Below, in pieces: positions 51,679 through 60,807 of a stretch of 64,000 nt of DNA. The notes below the pieces were generated by a model that worked only from the letters and a program-made list of their open reading frames with translations, searched no databases and was not told the origin of the DNA. Positions within the stretch are counted from its first letter, which is position 1; each line of letters starts with the position of its first letter. The position numbers and the translations under genes were made by a program. Source of the DNA: VRUE01 sp963840565 (GTDB lineage Bacteria; Actinomycetota; Thermoleophilia; Solirubrobacterales; 70-9); contig CAWIZH010000003.1 of assembly GCA_963840565.1 (NCBI GenBank), positions 366,251 to 430,250 of the forward strand, read 5' to 3'.

Positions 51679-52335
51679 AGTGAGGCGCAGAGGGCGACGA
51701 TCTCGGTTGTTCTTGAGCTTTTGGAGGTGGAGCGGGCGTCGGTTAGCTCCGTTACCGATCCGGGGCGAGCTTGGAAGGTCCACGTTGCGGACAGTCTCAC
51801 CGGGCTCGAATTCGAGCAGCTGGCAACGGCACCTCGGATTGCTGACATTGGCTCTGGAGCGGGGTTTCCGGGACTTGTTCTGGCAGTTGCCTTGCCCGAC
51901 GCACAAGTTGACCTGATCGAGTCGGTCGGCCGCAAGTGCGAATTCATCCAACGCGCGATCGACGAGTCCGGCATCAGTAACGCCCGCGTCATCAACTCCC
52001 GCTCGGAGGAGCTCGCCGAAGGGGACGCCCGCGAGACCTACGCAGCAGTGACCGCCCGCGCTGTCGGCCGCCTCTCAACTCTCGCCGAGCTTGCCTCGCC
52101 CCTCCTAACCGACGGCGGAGTCCTGGTCGCCTGGAAGGGAAAGCGCGACCCCGACGAGGAGGCCCAGCTAGCCAACGCAGCCACTGCCTTGGCAATGCAG
52201 CCTGCGCAAATCCTCCATGTGGGCCCCTATGCAGGCAGTGAACACCGCCACTTGCACCTCCTCCGCAAGACAGGCCCCACGCCCCCCAAGCTGCCGCGCC
52301 GCCCGGGCATGGCCAAGAAGCGCCCCTACGGTTAG
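51577..52335 (+). CDS. rsmG: 16S rRNA (guanine-527-N7) methyltransferase
   Basis: A protein of about 236-252 residues, depending on start, that methylates 16S rRNA G527. SAM motif IADIGSGAGFPGLVLAVALP, then DLIESVGRKCEFIQRA and AVTARAVGRLSTLAELASPL. The family region begins at LSEAQRATISVVLELL; residues before it (from GTG 51577 or ATG 51625) are encoded by repeat A3, so the element now supplies the start. Loss of RsmG gives low-level streptomycin resistance in other bacteria. The TAG stop is where repeat C4 begins. Confidence 0.92.
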   Translation: MGVPLNFFEPRLRPRTMAYGEKVQDAPPPPGRSLSEAQRATISVVLELLEVERASVSSVTDPGRAWKVHVADSLTGLEFEQLATAPRIADIGSGAGFPGLVLAVALPDAQVDLIESVGRKCEFIQRAIDESGISNARVINSRSEELAEGDARETYAAVTARAVGRLSTLAELASPLLTDGGVLVAWKGKRDPDEEAQLANAATALAMQPAQILHVGPYAGSEHRHLHLLRKTGPTPPKLPRRPGMAKKRPYG

Positions 52336-52461
52336 GGGCCTAGAGCAGCTCCGATGGAGCCTCGCGAAGCGGCCCCCGGCAAGGTAATTACCAGCCGCGA
52401 AGCGGCTCCAAATTGGTGAGCGAAGCGAACATAGGCTCCAGCGGAGCTGCTCTAGGCCCCT
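52334..52461 (+). repeat. Structured repeat C4
   Basis: An outer stem of 20 + 8 bp with one A-G mismatch (52334-52362 with 52433-52461). The interior starts CGCGAAGCGG and contains GGTAATTACC and the hairpin AGCCGC-GAA-GCGGCT, the GAA-capped hairpin of family C. It begins within the rsmG stop codon and ends 19 bases before the parA start. Confidence 0.82.
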
Positions 52462-52480
52462 CGGCAATAGTCTGCGACCA

Positions 52481-53239
52481 ATGGGCGTCGTTTACGCGAT
52501 CTCGAACCAGAAGGGCGGCGTCGGCAAGACGACGACCGCGGTCAACGTAGCCGCCTGCGTAGCCGCCTCGGGTGCCCAAACCCTGCTCGTCGACCTCGAC
52601 CCGCAGTGCAACGCCACCGTCGCCCTCGGCGGCGAGCGCGATATGCACCCCTCTTCCTACGACTGCCTGACCGGCGACGTCTCGGTTGCCGAGGCCGCCC
52701 GCCCGGCCGGCCCGGACAATCTCTGGCTGGTGCCGGCCAATCGCGATCTTGCCGGCGCCGCGGTCGAGCTGCCTCGGATCGAGGGCTCCGAGACCCGTCT
52801 GCGCGAGCGCCTTGGCCCGGTCCGCGAGCGCTTTGCCTACACCCTGCTCGACTGCCCCCCCTCGCTCGGCCCGGTCAGCGTCAATGCCCTCACCGCCGCC
52901 GATCGGGTGATCGTGCCGGTCCAGGCCGAGTACCTGGCCCTGGAGGGCCTGGTCCAGTTCCTCGACACGCTGGCGACGATCCGGCGTGAGCTCAACCCGG
53001 CGCTCGAGGTGTCGGGGCTGCTGGTCACCATGCACGATGAGCGCACCCGCTTGGCCCAAGACGTCGAGCGCGAACTGCGCCAGCACTTTCCCGAGATGGT
53101 CTTCAAAACGGTCATTCCGCGCAGCGTCCGGGTCGCCGAGGCGCCGAGTTATGGTCTGCCGGTGACCGAGCACTCGCCCAACTCGCGCGGTGCCGAGGCC
53201 TACCGCGCGCTTGCCGAGGAGTTGGCGGAGCGTGGCTAA
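52481..53239 (+). CDS. parA: Chromosome-partitioning ATPase ParA (Soj)
   Basis: A 252-residue deviant Walker ATPase. KGGVGKTTTAVNVAAC at residues 11-26, LLVDLDPQCNATVALG, and YTLLDCPPSLGPVSVNAL. ParA dimers bind DNA non-specifically and pull ParB-parS complexes apart. It overlaps parB by 8 bases. Confidence 0.95.
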   Translation: MGVVYAISNQKGGVGKTTTAVNVAACVAASGAQTLLVDLDPQCNATVALGGERDMHPSSYDCLTGDVSVAEAARPAGPDNLWLVPANRDLAGAAVELPRIEGSETRLRERLGPVRERFAYTLLDCPPSLGPVSVNALTAADRVIVPVQAEYLALEGLVQFLDTLATIRRELNPALEVSGLLVTMHDERTRLAQDVERELRQHFPEMVFKTVIPRSVRVAEAPSYGLPVTEHSPNSRGAEAYRALAEELAERG

Positions 53240-54107
53240 GGCGGCGCGGCGCGGCCTCGGAAGTGGACTCGCGGCAATCCTTCCGGAGGCGACCGCGGAG
53301 GAAGCCGGGGAGCTGCGCGAGCTGCCAATCGAGCTGATCAAGCCAAATCCGAATCAGCCGCGGACCAAGATCGATCCCGAGGCGCTCGCCGGTCTCGCCT
53401 CCTCGATCGAAACCAATGGCATCGTGCAGCCGCTCCTCGTCCGCCCCCTCCCCGACGGCAGCTACGAGCTGATCGCCGGCGAACGGCGCTGGCGCGCGGC
53501 GCAGGCTGCCGGCCTGGAGAAGGTCCCGGCGGTGGTCCGCGACCAGGAGCTGGCCGAGCGCCTGCAGGTGGCGCTGATCGAGAACATGGTCCGCGAGGAC
53601 CTCAACCCGGTCGACGAGGCCCGCGCCTGCGCCGCCCTCGTCGATGAGCTCGGGCTCTCCAAGGAGGAGCTGGCCCGTCGAGTTGGCCGCAGCCGCCCGG
53701 CGGTCTCCAACTTGATCCGCCTGCTCGACCTGCCCGACGAGGCGCTCGACCTGCTCGAGTCCGGCGAGCTCAGTGAGGGCCACGGCAAGGCCCTGCTCGG
53801 CGCCGATGGCAATGACGTCCGCCGCCGCCTTGCCCGCGATGCCGCACGCGGCGGCTGGTCGGTCCGCGAGACCGAGAACAGGGCTAAGCTGGCTGGCCAG
53901 CCAAAGAAGAAGAGGGGCAGTTCCCGGTTGCAGCTGGCGCCCGAGGAAGCCGCTGCAATGCGCGAGGCAGGAGACAAGCTCGAGTCGGCATTCGGCCACG
54001 AGGTAACCGTGCGGCCAAGGGGAGGGGAGATCGCCGTCGAGATCCGCTTTGAGGACCTCGACCAAGCTCTCGACCTCGCCCGCGCTCTGAAGCGCGCCCG
54101 CCGCTGA
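53232..54107 (+). CDS. parB: Chromosome-partitioning protein ParB (Spo0J)
   Basis: A 291-residue CTPase clamp. GLGSGLAAILPE at the start; the CTP-binding segments IKPNPNQPRTKID and AGERRWRAAQAAG (GERR box); NMVREDLNPVDEA; an HTH ELARRVGRSRPAVSNLIRLL; and a C-terminal dimerisation domain. It loads at parS sites. GTG 53232 (VAKAARRGLGSG) is the natural start. The basic extension seen upstream in-frame is parA sequence. Confidence 0.95.
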   Translation: MAKAARRGLGSGLAAILPEATAEEAGELRELPIELIKPNPNQPRTKIDPEALAGLASSIETNGIVQPLLVRPLPDGSYELIAGERRWRAAQAAGLEKVPAVVRDQELAERLQVALIENMVREDLNPVDEARACAALVDELGLSKEELARRVGRSRPAVSNLIRLLDLPDEALDLLESGELSEGHGKALLGADGNDVRRRLARDAARGGWSVRETENRAKLAGQPKKKRGSSRLQLAPEEAAAMREAGDKLESAFGHEVTVRPRGGEIAVEIRFEDLDQALDLARALKRARR

Positions 54108-54139
54108 GTACCGCCGCCTTTCGGCCCGGATTCCCCCGC

Positions 54140-54145
54140 TATCCT
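54140..54145 (+). promoter_or_regulatory. tRNA-Ile -10 box
   Basis: TATCCT, about 13 bases before the mature tRNA 5' end, fits a -10. A matching -35 is not clear (TTTCGG at 54119 would be 15 bp away). Confidence 0.4.
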
Positions 54146-54157
54146 TCGCTTGGCTGC

Positions 54158-54231
<74 letters not shown>

Positions 54232-54234
54232 CTC

Positions 54235-54729
54235 GTGCAACAGATGCAGATCTACGGTGTCAGCTTTGACATGGTCGGCAAGCAGCCGATCGTCTTGCTG
54301 AAGACGGTTGACAGCAACAAGTTCCTGCCGATCTGGATCGGGCACCCGGAGGCGGCGGCGATCCTGATGAAGCTGCAGGGTGCCTCGACGCCGCGGCCGA
54401 TGACCCACGACCTGCTCTCCGACGTGCTCGAGCAGCTCGACGCCAAATGTGAGCGGGTCTCGGTGACGGAGCTGCGCGACAACACCTTCTACGCCTCGAT
54501 CACGGTCTCGATCAACGGCACCGAGATGGAGATCGACTCGCGCCCCTCCGATGCCCTTGCCCTCGCGGTCCGTGTCTCGGCGCCGATCTTCGCCGACGAG
54601 GACGTGATCGAGGAGTCGGCGATCGAGTTCGAGCACGACGTCGAGGACACCGAGGAGGTCGTCGACAAATTCAAAGAGTTCCTCGACGAGGTAACTCCCG
54701 ACGACTTCGCCCAGGGCGAGGACTCCTAG
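54235..54729 (+). CDS. Bifunctional nuclease family protein (DUF151)
   Basis: A 164-residue BFN-domain protein. VSFDMVGKQPIVLLKTVDSN, LPIWIGHPEAAAILMKLQG, RPMTHDLLSDVLEQL and IDSRPSDALALAVRVSAPIF are the complete DUF151 motif set; an acidic tail follows (HDVEDTEEVVDKFKEFLDE). Plant BFN has nuclease activity, but the bacterial role is not settled. The start is GTG 54235 or ATG 54244, immediately after tRNA-Ile. The 3' end overlaps the convergent ddl by 4 bases. Confidence 0.9.
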   Translation: MQQMQIYGVSFDMVGKQPIVLLKTVDSNKFLPIWIGHPEAAAILMKLQGASTPRPMTHDLLSDVLEQLDAKCERVSVTELRDNTFYASITVSINGTEMEIDSRPSDALALAVRVSAPIFADEDVIEESAIEFEHDVEDTEEVVDKFKEFLDEVTPDDFAQGEDS

Positions 54730-55658
54730 GCGTTAGCCGGCGCCAGCGCCAGGTCGAGGATTCGCTCGACCAGTTGCTCGAATGACATCCCCGCCGCCTC
54801 GGCGGCCTGGGGGAGGAGGCTGGTGTCGGTGAGGCCGGGGATCGCGTTGACCTCGAGCACCTGCGGCCCGTCGCTGCCAAGGATCAGGTCAACGCGGGAG
54901 AAGCCCGAGCAGCCGAGCGCCTCGTAGGCCGCCAGCGCCGTCTCGGTCACAGCGGCGGCCTCCTCCTCCGCAAGCCCGGCCGGGCAGACGAACGAGGTGC
55001 GGCCAATCTCGTAGCGAGCTTCGAAGTCGTAGCTGTCGCCCGAGTTCGGGATCGCCTCGACGATTGGAAGCGGCTCGCTGCCGAGCACGCTGACCGCCAG
55101 CTCGCGACCGTCGACGAAGCGCTCCAGCAGAACCCGATCGTCGTAGCTGAAGGCCGAGATCAGCGCCTCGGGCACGTCGAACCAGTTCTCGGCGAACTTG
55201 ACGCCCAGCGCCGAGCCGCCGCGGCTGGGCTTGACCACCAGGGGGAAGCCAAGGCGCTCCTCGAGGCCGCCCAACGCCTCGGCGGCCCCCAGCTCGCGGA
55301 AAGCGGTCTCGTTGAAGGCGAACCAGTCAGGGGTCGGGACTCCGGCCGCGCGCAGCTCGTGCTTGGCCATCACCTTGTCGATGCAGCGCGCGCAGGCGGC
55401 GACGCCGGGCCCGGTGAAGGGGATGCCGAGGATTTCGAGCAGCTCCTGCGTGGTGCCGTCCTCGCCGCCCATGCCGTGCATGGCGATGAAGGCGACCTCG
55501 GGTTCGCCGGCCGTCAGCCGCTTAACCAGATCGCCGTCGGCTTCAAGCGGCAGTACCTCGTGGCCGAGCCGTCCCAGCGCGTCTTCGACCCGCGCTCCGG
55601 ATCGCAGCGAGACTCCCCGCTCGAGCGAACGCCCGCCTTTCAGGACGGCGACCTTCAC
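54726..55658 (-). CDS. ddl: D-alanine--D-alanine ligase paralogue
   Basis: A 310-residue ATP-grasp ligase. VLKGGRSLERGVSLRSGARV, IAMHGMGGEDGTTQELLE, FTGPGVAACARCIDK, VVKPSRGGSALGV, and SRVDLILGSDGPQVLEVNAIPG. It is the second Ddl in the window and is shorter than the operonic one (321 aa), with VSLRSG retained but several binding-site neighbours different. It may have a different dipeptide specificity or be a spare copy. Co-transcribed with an aminotransferase (4-base overlap), which hints at a link to D-amino acid or wall metabolism. Confidence 0.88.
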   Translation of the reverse strand: MKVAVLKGGRSLERGVSLRSGARVEDALGRLGHEVLPLEADGDLVKRLTAGEPEVAFIAMHGMGGEDGTTQELLEILGIPFTGPGVAACARCIDKVMAKHELRAAGVPTPDWFAFNETAFRELGAAEALGGLEERLGFPLVVKPSRGGSALGVKFAENWFDVPEALISAFSYDDRVLLERFVDGRELAVSVLGSEPLPIVEAIPNSGDSYDFEARYEIGRTSFVCPAGLAEEEAAAVTETALAAYEALGCSGFSRVDLILGSDGPQVLEVNAIPGLTDTSLLPQAAEAAGMSFEQLVERILDLALAPANA

Positions 55659-57022
55659 GCGCCGCCCTCGCCGGTCTTACGGAAGGGGACCACGTTCTCC
55701 GCCTCGGCCGGTTCCTGCGCTTTGGTCGTCGCGGCAGCCTCGGGCAGCTCTCCGGTCAGCGCGCTGTACAGCTCGACCTGCTCGGCGATCGTCTGGCCGA
55801 TGCGGCGGATGCCCTCGCGGATCTCGTCCTCGTCGCCGGCGGAGAAATTGAGCCGCATCGAGTTACGGCCGCGCCCGTCGACGTAGGCCGCCTGGCCGGG
55901 GACGAAGGCGACGTTCTCGCGCAGCGCCTTCGCCAGCAGGTCGCTGGTGTCGATGTAGGACGGCAGGGTGGCCCAGATGAAGAGGCCGCCGTCCGGCTCG
56001 GTCCAGGTTGCCTGTGCCGGGAAGTGGCGTTCGAGCGCCTCGACCATCGCGTCGCGACGGCTGCGGTAGATCCCGATCAGGCTCTCGATGTACTGCCGCC
56101 AGTTCCCTTCAGCGAAGTACTCGCGGACAAAGTACTGGGTCAGGGTCGAAGTGCAGAGGTCGGCGGCCTGCTTGCCGAGGATCACCTTCTCCATCACCGG
56201 CGGCGGCGTCACGGCCCAACCGAGGCGGATGCCGGGGGAGAGGATCTTCGAGAGCGTGCCGATGTAGATCACGAAGTCGCCGCCGTCGAGCTGGTAGAGC
56301 GGTGGCAGGGGTTCGCCACCGAAGCGCAGCAGACCGTAGGGGTTGTCCTCGACCACGAGCAACTCGCGCGATCGGGCCAGCTCGACCAGGCGCCGCCGCC
56401 GCTCCAGCGACATCGTCACCCCGGCCGGGTTCTGGAAGGTCGGCACCGAGTAGACGAACTTGGCTCGACGCCCTTCCCGGTCCAGCTGCTCCAGCGCCGC
56501 CTCCAGCTCTTCGATCCGCATTCCGTCGGCGTCGCACTCGATCTGGATCGTCTCGGCCTGGTAGCTGCAGAAGACCGGGATCGCGCCGGGATACGTTGGC
56601 GCCTCGCAGATCACCGCGTCGCCGGGATCGACCAGCGCCTTGCAGATTAGGTCGATCGCCTGCTGACCGCCGGTGGTGACGATCACGTCATCGGGGTCGG
56701 GGAGCATCCCCTCCGCCCCCATCACCTCGACGATGCAGTCGACGGTCTCGCGAAAGCCCTCGGTCGGGCCGTACTGGAGCGCCTCGGCCGCCGACTCCTG
56801 GGCGATCCGCGTCATCTGCGCGGCGAAGGCCTTGGGCGGGAAGGTCGAGGTGTCGGGCAGGCCGCCGGCGAGTGAGATCACGTCGGGCCGCGCCGTGACC
56901 GCCATCAGATCCCGCATCGCCGAGGAGCGCATCACCTGGGTTCGCTCGGCGAAAAGGCCGGCGTAGCGCTCCAGGTCGCTGCTGCGGGCGTGGGCGCGGC
57001 GCCGGTGAGGCGGCTCAGGCAT
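55655..57022 (-). CDS. PLP-dependent aminotransferase (class I, LysN/Aro8-like)
   Basis: A protein of about 455 residues. VISLAGGLPDTSTFPPKAF, LQYGPTEGFRETV, TTGGQQAIDLICKALVDPGD, YSVPTFQNPAGVTMSLERRR, and the PLP lysine in YIGTLSKILSPGIRLGW. This is the fold of MocR C-terminal domains and alpha-aminoadipate or aromatic aminotransferases; the exact substrates cannot be told. ATG 57022 (MPEPPHRR) is used; ATG 57046 is possible. Pairing with a Ddl paralogue suggests amino acid supply for the envelope, which is inference. Confidence 0.88.
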   Translation of the reverse strand: MPEPPHRRRAHARSSDLERYAGLFAERTQVMRSSAMRDLMAVTARPDVISLAGGLPDTSTFPPKAFAAQMTRIAQESAAEALQYGPTEGFRETVDCIVEVMGAEGMLPDPDDVIVTTGGQQAIDLICKALVDPGDAVICEAPTYPGAIPVFCSYQAETIQIECDADGMRIEELEAALEQLDREGRRAKFVYSVPTFQNPAGVTMSLERRRRLVELARSRELLVVEDNPYGLLRFGGEPLPPLYQLDGGDFVIYIGTLSKILSPGIRLGWAVTPPPVMEKVILGKQAADLCTSTLTQYFVREYFAEGNWRQYIESLIGIYRSRRDAMVEALERHFPAQATWTEPDGGLFIWATLPSYIDTSDLLAKALRENVAFVPGQAAYVDGRGRNSMRLNFSAGDEDEIREGIRRIGQTIAEQVELYSALTGELPEAAATTKAQEPAEAENVVPFRKTGEGGA

Positions 57023-57075
57023 GGGGATAGTGTGGCGGATCGGCACCGACCCGCCGGGGGAGTTAGGTTTTCGGC

Positions 57076-57510
57076 GTGGGATCTTTCTCCGGCATCTGCC
57101 TCGAGCTCGGCATCGGCATCGCGATCGGGATGCTCGCCGGCACCACCGGCACGCACGGCTCCGCCCGTGGCCGGATGACGATCCTCGCCGGAATAATCGC
57201 CCTCGTCATCGGCTTCTTGCTTTCGGGCACCGCCAACGTCAGCGGCCCTATAGGTGCCATCTTCTGCCTGCTTGGCGCCGTAGTCGCCTGCCTCATCGTC
57301 AGCGACGTCGTCAGCGGCGCCGGGCGTCGCGAGGGCAGCGGCAGCGGCGCACTCGGCTTCCTCGTCTCGCTCGCCGCCCTGATCGTCGTCGCGATAGCGA
57401 TCCTGATCTCTCCAGCCACACTGCTCGTCCTCGCTGTCCTCATTTGGCTAGGAATCTCGCGTCGCAGGCGGGCCCAGCGCAAACACGCCGGCCTGCGCGT
57501 CCTCCGCTAG
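57076..57510 (+). CDS. Small integral membrane protein, unknown function
   Basis: A 144-residue hydrophobic protein with about four membrane helices (GICLELGIGIAIGMLAG; ILAGIIALVIGFLLSG; AIFCLLGAVVACLIVSDVV; LGFLVSLAALIVVAIAILI) and a basic C-terminus (RRRRAQRKHAGLRVLR). I recognise no family. GTG 57076 is preceded by TAGGTT 6 bases upstream, suggesting leaderless transcription. It is divergent from the aminotransferase. Its stop codon overlaps the left arm of repeat A4. Confidence 0.6.
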   Translation: MGSFSGICLELGIGIAIGMLAGTTGTHGSARGRMTILAGIIALVIGFLLSGTANVSGPIGAIFCLLGAVVACLIVSDVVSGAGRREGSGSGALGFLVSLAALIVVAIAILISPATLLVLAVLIWLGISRRRRAQRKHAGLRVLR

Positions 57511-57623
57511 AGGCCGTCCCGGTAGGGGTGGAACGTCTTGTACTTTTCCGGCAGCCGCCTGCGGCGCCAGCAGACGCGTCCACACCGGAAAAGTTAAGTG
57601 GAACCCCTACCGGGACGGCCTCT
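57509..57623 (-). repeat. Structured repeat A4 (reverse orientation)
   Basis: A perfect 20-bp outer stem (57509-57528 with 57604-57623). On the minus strand the loops are TTCCACTTAA and TACAAGACGTTCCA, identical to A1/A2. The inner stem is CTTTTCCGG (57543-57551) with CCGGAAAAG (57585-57593), in which a T:A pair of A2 has become C:G on both sides. The terminal loop is 33 bases. It starts in the stop codon of the small membrane protein gene. Confidence 0.9.
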
Positions 57624-57649
57624 GAGCCGCCGGTCCCGGTCGAGGATCA

Positions 57650-59173
57650 TTGGCGACTGTGCCGACTAAGAAGCTGATCCTTACTTACGTCGACTCGCTG
57701 CGCACCGACATGCTGCTGCGCGCGGTTGCCGAGGAGAGGGCGCCCACCTTCGGCGCCCTGATCGAGCGCGGCGTGCTGATCCCCGACTGCGTCTCCAGCT
57801 TCCCATCCGTCACCCCTGTCGCTTCGGCCGAGATGGTGACCGGGGTCGGCTCCGAGGAGCACTGGATCAGCGGCATGAACTGGTATCACCGGCTCGAGCG
57901 CCGCTACGTCGAATACGGCTCCTCGCTGGAGGCGAGCCGCGCCTTCGGCGTCTTCCGCACCCTCTACGACCTCGTCTACAACATGAACCTGGCCCACCTC
58001 AACCCCGGGATCGAGACCGCCTTCGAGCAGCTCGACGACGCCGGCCTGCGCACCGCCTGCACCCCGTTCCTGATCTACCGCGGTCGCCACCGTCACCAGG
58101 TCTCGCTCGAGGGGCTGCTGCGCCGCGCGGTCGAAGCCACCCGGCTCAAGTTCCGCCACCACACCTGGGGCCCGGGTGAGCTCTTCTACGGTGACCTCTA
58201 CGCCAGTCGCGAGGTCCCCTGCAAATCGACCTCGATCCCGGGGAGTCGCGACGGCTACTCGGCCTGCTGCGCGGCGGAGCTGGTCACCGACGACGGCTTC
58301 GACTTCCTGCTCTTCTCGCTTCCCGACAACGACAACTACTCGCACCGCCACGGGCCGGAGGCGAGCGTCGAGTCGATCGCCAAGGCCGACCACTGCTTCG
58401 GCAAAGTCGTTGAGGCGGGCGGGGGCATCGACGACTTCCTCGACCGCTACGCGGTGATCCTGCTCGCCGACCACGCGCAAACCCCAGTGCACCGAGGCCT
58501 TCCCCTAGCTGAACTGCTGGCCCGAGACTGGTCGGTGCTGCAGCCCTCGGAGTCGCGGCCGGAGCTGGCGCAGCTCGCGGTCAGCCCGACCGGTCGTGCG
58601 GCCCACGTCTACCTCTTGCCAGGCGAGGGCGAGCGGGCCGACCCAGAAGCGGTGCGGCAGGCGCTGGGCGTGATCGAGGGCGTCGACTTGGTCTGTCGCC
58701 TGGAGGACGACGATGGGGCACCTCTGGTCCGAACCGAGCCCGCCGTTCCTGAGGCCGATGCATACGCCGTGATCGAGCGGCGCGAAGCTCGCCTGCGCTT
58801 TCGGCCCGGCGACGAAGTCGCCGACCTGCGTGGCGGGCGCTGGCAGATCGACGGTGACCTCGACGTGCTGGAGGCGAGGGTCGAGAACGGACTGCTGCGC
58901 AGCGACGCCTACCCGGACCCGCTCGCCCGTGTCTGGTCGGCGCTGAGCGCCCCCAACTCCGGCGACTTCGTGCTCTCGCTGGCGCCCGGCTTCGAGGCGG
59001 TGGACTGGGGCGGGGTCACTCATGCGGGAGGCGGCAGCCACGGGGCGCTGCACGCCGGCGACTCGCTCGGCCCGCTGCTCTTCGTCGGCTGCGGCCCCGA
59101 CGGCCCCGACGAGCGCGAACAGTGGGCGCTGCGCGATGTAGTGCCGGCGGTACTCGAGCACTTCGGTCTATGA
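57650..59173 (+). CDS. Type I phosphodiesterase/alkaline phosphatase superfamily protein
   Basis: A 507-residue metal-dependent hydrolase. ILTYVDSLRTDMLLRAV holds the first metal aspartate, CVSSFPSVTPVASAEMVTG has the nucleophilic Thr/Ser, LPDNDNYSHRHGPEA and VILLADHAQTPVHRGLPL provide further Asp/His ligands, and a final His is in THAGGGSHGALHAGD. Related proteins hydrolyse nucleotides, phospholipids or phosphonates. No signal peptide is evident, so it may be cytoplasmic. TTG 57650 or GTG 57659 is the start. It is coupled (ATGA) to the next gene. Confidence 0.85.
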   Translation: MATVPTKKLILTYVDSLRTDMLLRAVAEERAPTFGALIERGVLIPDCVSSFPSVTPVASAEMVTGVGSEEHWISGMNWYHRLERRYVEYGSSLEASRAFGVFRTLYDLVYNMNLAHLNPGIETAFEQLDDAGLRTACTPFLIYRGRHRHQVSLEGLLRRAVEATRLKFRHHTWGPGELFYGDLYASREVPCKSTSIPGSRDGYSACCAAELVTDDGFDFLLFSLPDNDNYSHRHGPEASVESIAKADHCFGKVVEAGGGIDDFLDRYAVILLADHAQTPVHRGLPLAELLARDWSVLQPSESRPELAQLAVSPTGRAAHVYLLPGEGERADPEAVRQALGVIEGVDLVCRLEDDDGAPLVRTEPAVPEADAYAVIERREARLRFRPGDEVADLRGGRWQIDGDLDVLEARVENGLLRSDAYPDPLARVWSALSAPNSGDFVLSLAPGFEAVDWGGVTHAGGGSHGALHAGDSLGPLLFVGCGPDGPDEREQWALRDVVPAVLEHFGL

Positions 59174-60807
59174 GGTGGCTGGCGGCGGCCCTGATCGCCG
59201 CGGCACTCGCCCTGCCCGCGGCAGCGGGGGCGGAGCAAGGGAGGATCAATGAAGCTCAGGCGACCCACGTCGCCGAACGCGATCCCAATGTGGTCAAGGA
59301 GCGCCACGAGAACGGACTGCTGACCCACAGCGCGAGCAAGGTCGACGGCAACTGGGAGGTCGCCTACTTCGCCGACGACAAGGAGGTCGCGCTGGTCATT
59401 GTCGATCCGCAAACGGGGCGGGTGCGCGAGTCCTGGACCGGCTACCAGGTGGCCTGGAAAATGGCCCGCGGCTACTCCGGCGCCTTCGGCCACAAGCTCA
59501 ACGCGCCCTATGTCTTCCTGCCCCTCTGCGCGATCTTCCTGCTCGGCCTGGTCGACTGGCGGCGCCGCTGGCGAGTCGCCAACCTCGATCTGCTCGTCCT
59601 ACTCGGCTTCGGCGTCTCCAACTTCTTTTTCAACCGAGCTGAAATCGGCGTCTCGGTGCCGCTCCAGTACATCCCGCTCCTCTACCTCTTCGGCCGGGCG
59701 CTTTGGATCGGCCTGCGTGGGGGAGGGGAGGGGATCCGGCCCGCTTGGTCCGCCTCCTGGCTGCTGATCGCCGCGCTCTTCCTGGTCGGCTTCCGGGTCG
59801 GGCTCAACATGGCCGACTCCGGCGCGATCGACGTCGGCTACGCCGGGGTAGTCGGAGCCGACCGGATCTCCCACGGTGAACCGATCTACGGCAACTTCCC
59901 CGACGACGTCTCCCAGGGCGACACCTACGGCCCGGTCAACTACTTCGCCTACGTACCCTTCGAGCGAATCTGGCCTTGGTCAGGCACCTGGAACGACCTC
60001 CCAGCCGCCCACGGTGCCGCAGTCTTCTTCGACCTGGCCACCTTCGCCCTACTGATCTTCCTAGGCCGCCGAATCCGCCCCGGCCCCAAGGGCAACAAGC
60101 TCGCCGCAACCCTCGCCTTCGGCTGGGCTGCCTATCCGTACACAGCCTTCGCACTGCTGTCGAACTCGAATGACACCCTGGTCGCGATGTTCCTGGTCGC
60201 CACCCTCCTGGCTCTCGCGAGACCAGCAGCCCGAGGTGTGATGGCAGCACTGGCCACCTTCGCCAAGTTCGCTCCAGTGGTACTTGTACCGATGCTCGCG
60301 ACCTACGGAGAGAAACGATGGCGGTTCGTCCTCGCCTTCGCTACCACGACGATCGCAGTAATGCTCTGGCCCGCAATCGACCCGGGCCTACACACCTTCT
60401 ACGACCGCACAATCGCCTACCAGGCGGGCAGAAGCTCCCCCTTCAGCATCTGGGGCCAGGCTCCAAGCCTCGAACCCCTACGAATAGCCATCCTGGCCAC
60501 AGTCGCCACCCTCGCCTTGCTCTTCGCATTCCGCCCCAAGGAGAAGAAGCTTTCCCAGGTAGCCGCGTTGGGCGCGGCCCTCCTGATCGGAGTGCAGCTA
60601 ACGATGCATCACTGGTTCTACCTCTACATCGTGTGGTTTTACCCGCTCTTTCTTGTAGCCACGGCGTCCCTGGAAAGGGGTTCGGGTGCCGCTCCCCGCG
60701 GCTTGTACTTTTTCGGCAATTCGCCAACTGCCAGCCACCCACTCTCCACCGAAAAAGTTGAGCGGGGAGTGGTGCCCGAACTCCCACCCGGCTCCGAACT
60801 CAAGTAG
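59170..60807 (+). CDS. GT87-like membrane glycosyltransferase with N-terminal PepSY-like domain
   Basis: A 545-residue protein. A signal peptide (LAAALIAAALALPAAAGAEQ) precedes a PepSY-like extracellular domain (about 25-105, WEVAYFADDKEVALVIVDPQ, GRVRESW). About ten membrane helices follow with an outer-loop pattern SHGEPIYGNFPDDVSQGDTY and FAYPYT-like segments of DUF2029/GT87 polyprenol-dependent mannosyltransferases. The last 45 residues (ERGSGAAPRGLYFFGNSPTA region) are encoded by repeat A5. ATG 59170 overlaps the upstream stop, so the two genes are coupled. The 3' end overlaps the convergent ymdB-like gene by 8 bases. Confidence 0.78.
   Translation: MRWLAAALIAAALALPAAAGAEQGRINEAQATHVAERDPNVVKERHENGLLTHSASKVDGNWEVAYFADDKEVALVIVDPQTGRVRESWTGYQVAWKMARGYSGAFGHKLNAPYVFLPLCAIFLLGLVDWRRRWRVANLDLLVLLGFGVSNFFFNRAEIGVSVPLQYIPLLYLFGRALWIGLRGGGEGIRPAWSASWLLIAALFLVGFRVGLNMADSGAIDVGYAGVVGADRISHGEPIYGNFPDDVSQGDTYGPVNYFAYVPFERIWPWSGTWNDLPAAHGAAVFFDLATFALLIFLGRRIRPGPKGNKLAATLAFGWAAYPYTAFALLSNSNDTLVAMFLVATLLALARPAARGVMAALATFAKFAPVVLVPMLATYGEKRWRFVLAFATTTIAVMLWPAIDPGLHTFYDRTIAYQAGRSSPFSIWGQAPSLEPLRIAILATVATLALLFAFRPKEKKLSQVAALGAALLIGVQLTMHHWFYLYIVWFYPLFLVATASLERGSGAAPRGLYFFGNSPTASHPLSTEKVERGVVPELPPGSELK
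60681..60780 (-). repeat. Structured repeat A5, diverged, in coding sequence
   Basis: An outer stem of 18 bp (60681-60698 with 60763-60780) including three G-T pairs. The inner stem CTTTTTCGG (60708-60716) pairs with CCGAAAAAG (60749-60757), as in A2. The internal loops are shortened (CGGCTTGTA and TTGAG), keeping CTTGTA and TT[A/G]AG of the family. The terminal loop is 32 bases. G-T pairs suggest structure kept at the RNA level. It lies in the last codons of the membrane glycosyltransferase. Confidence 0.8.
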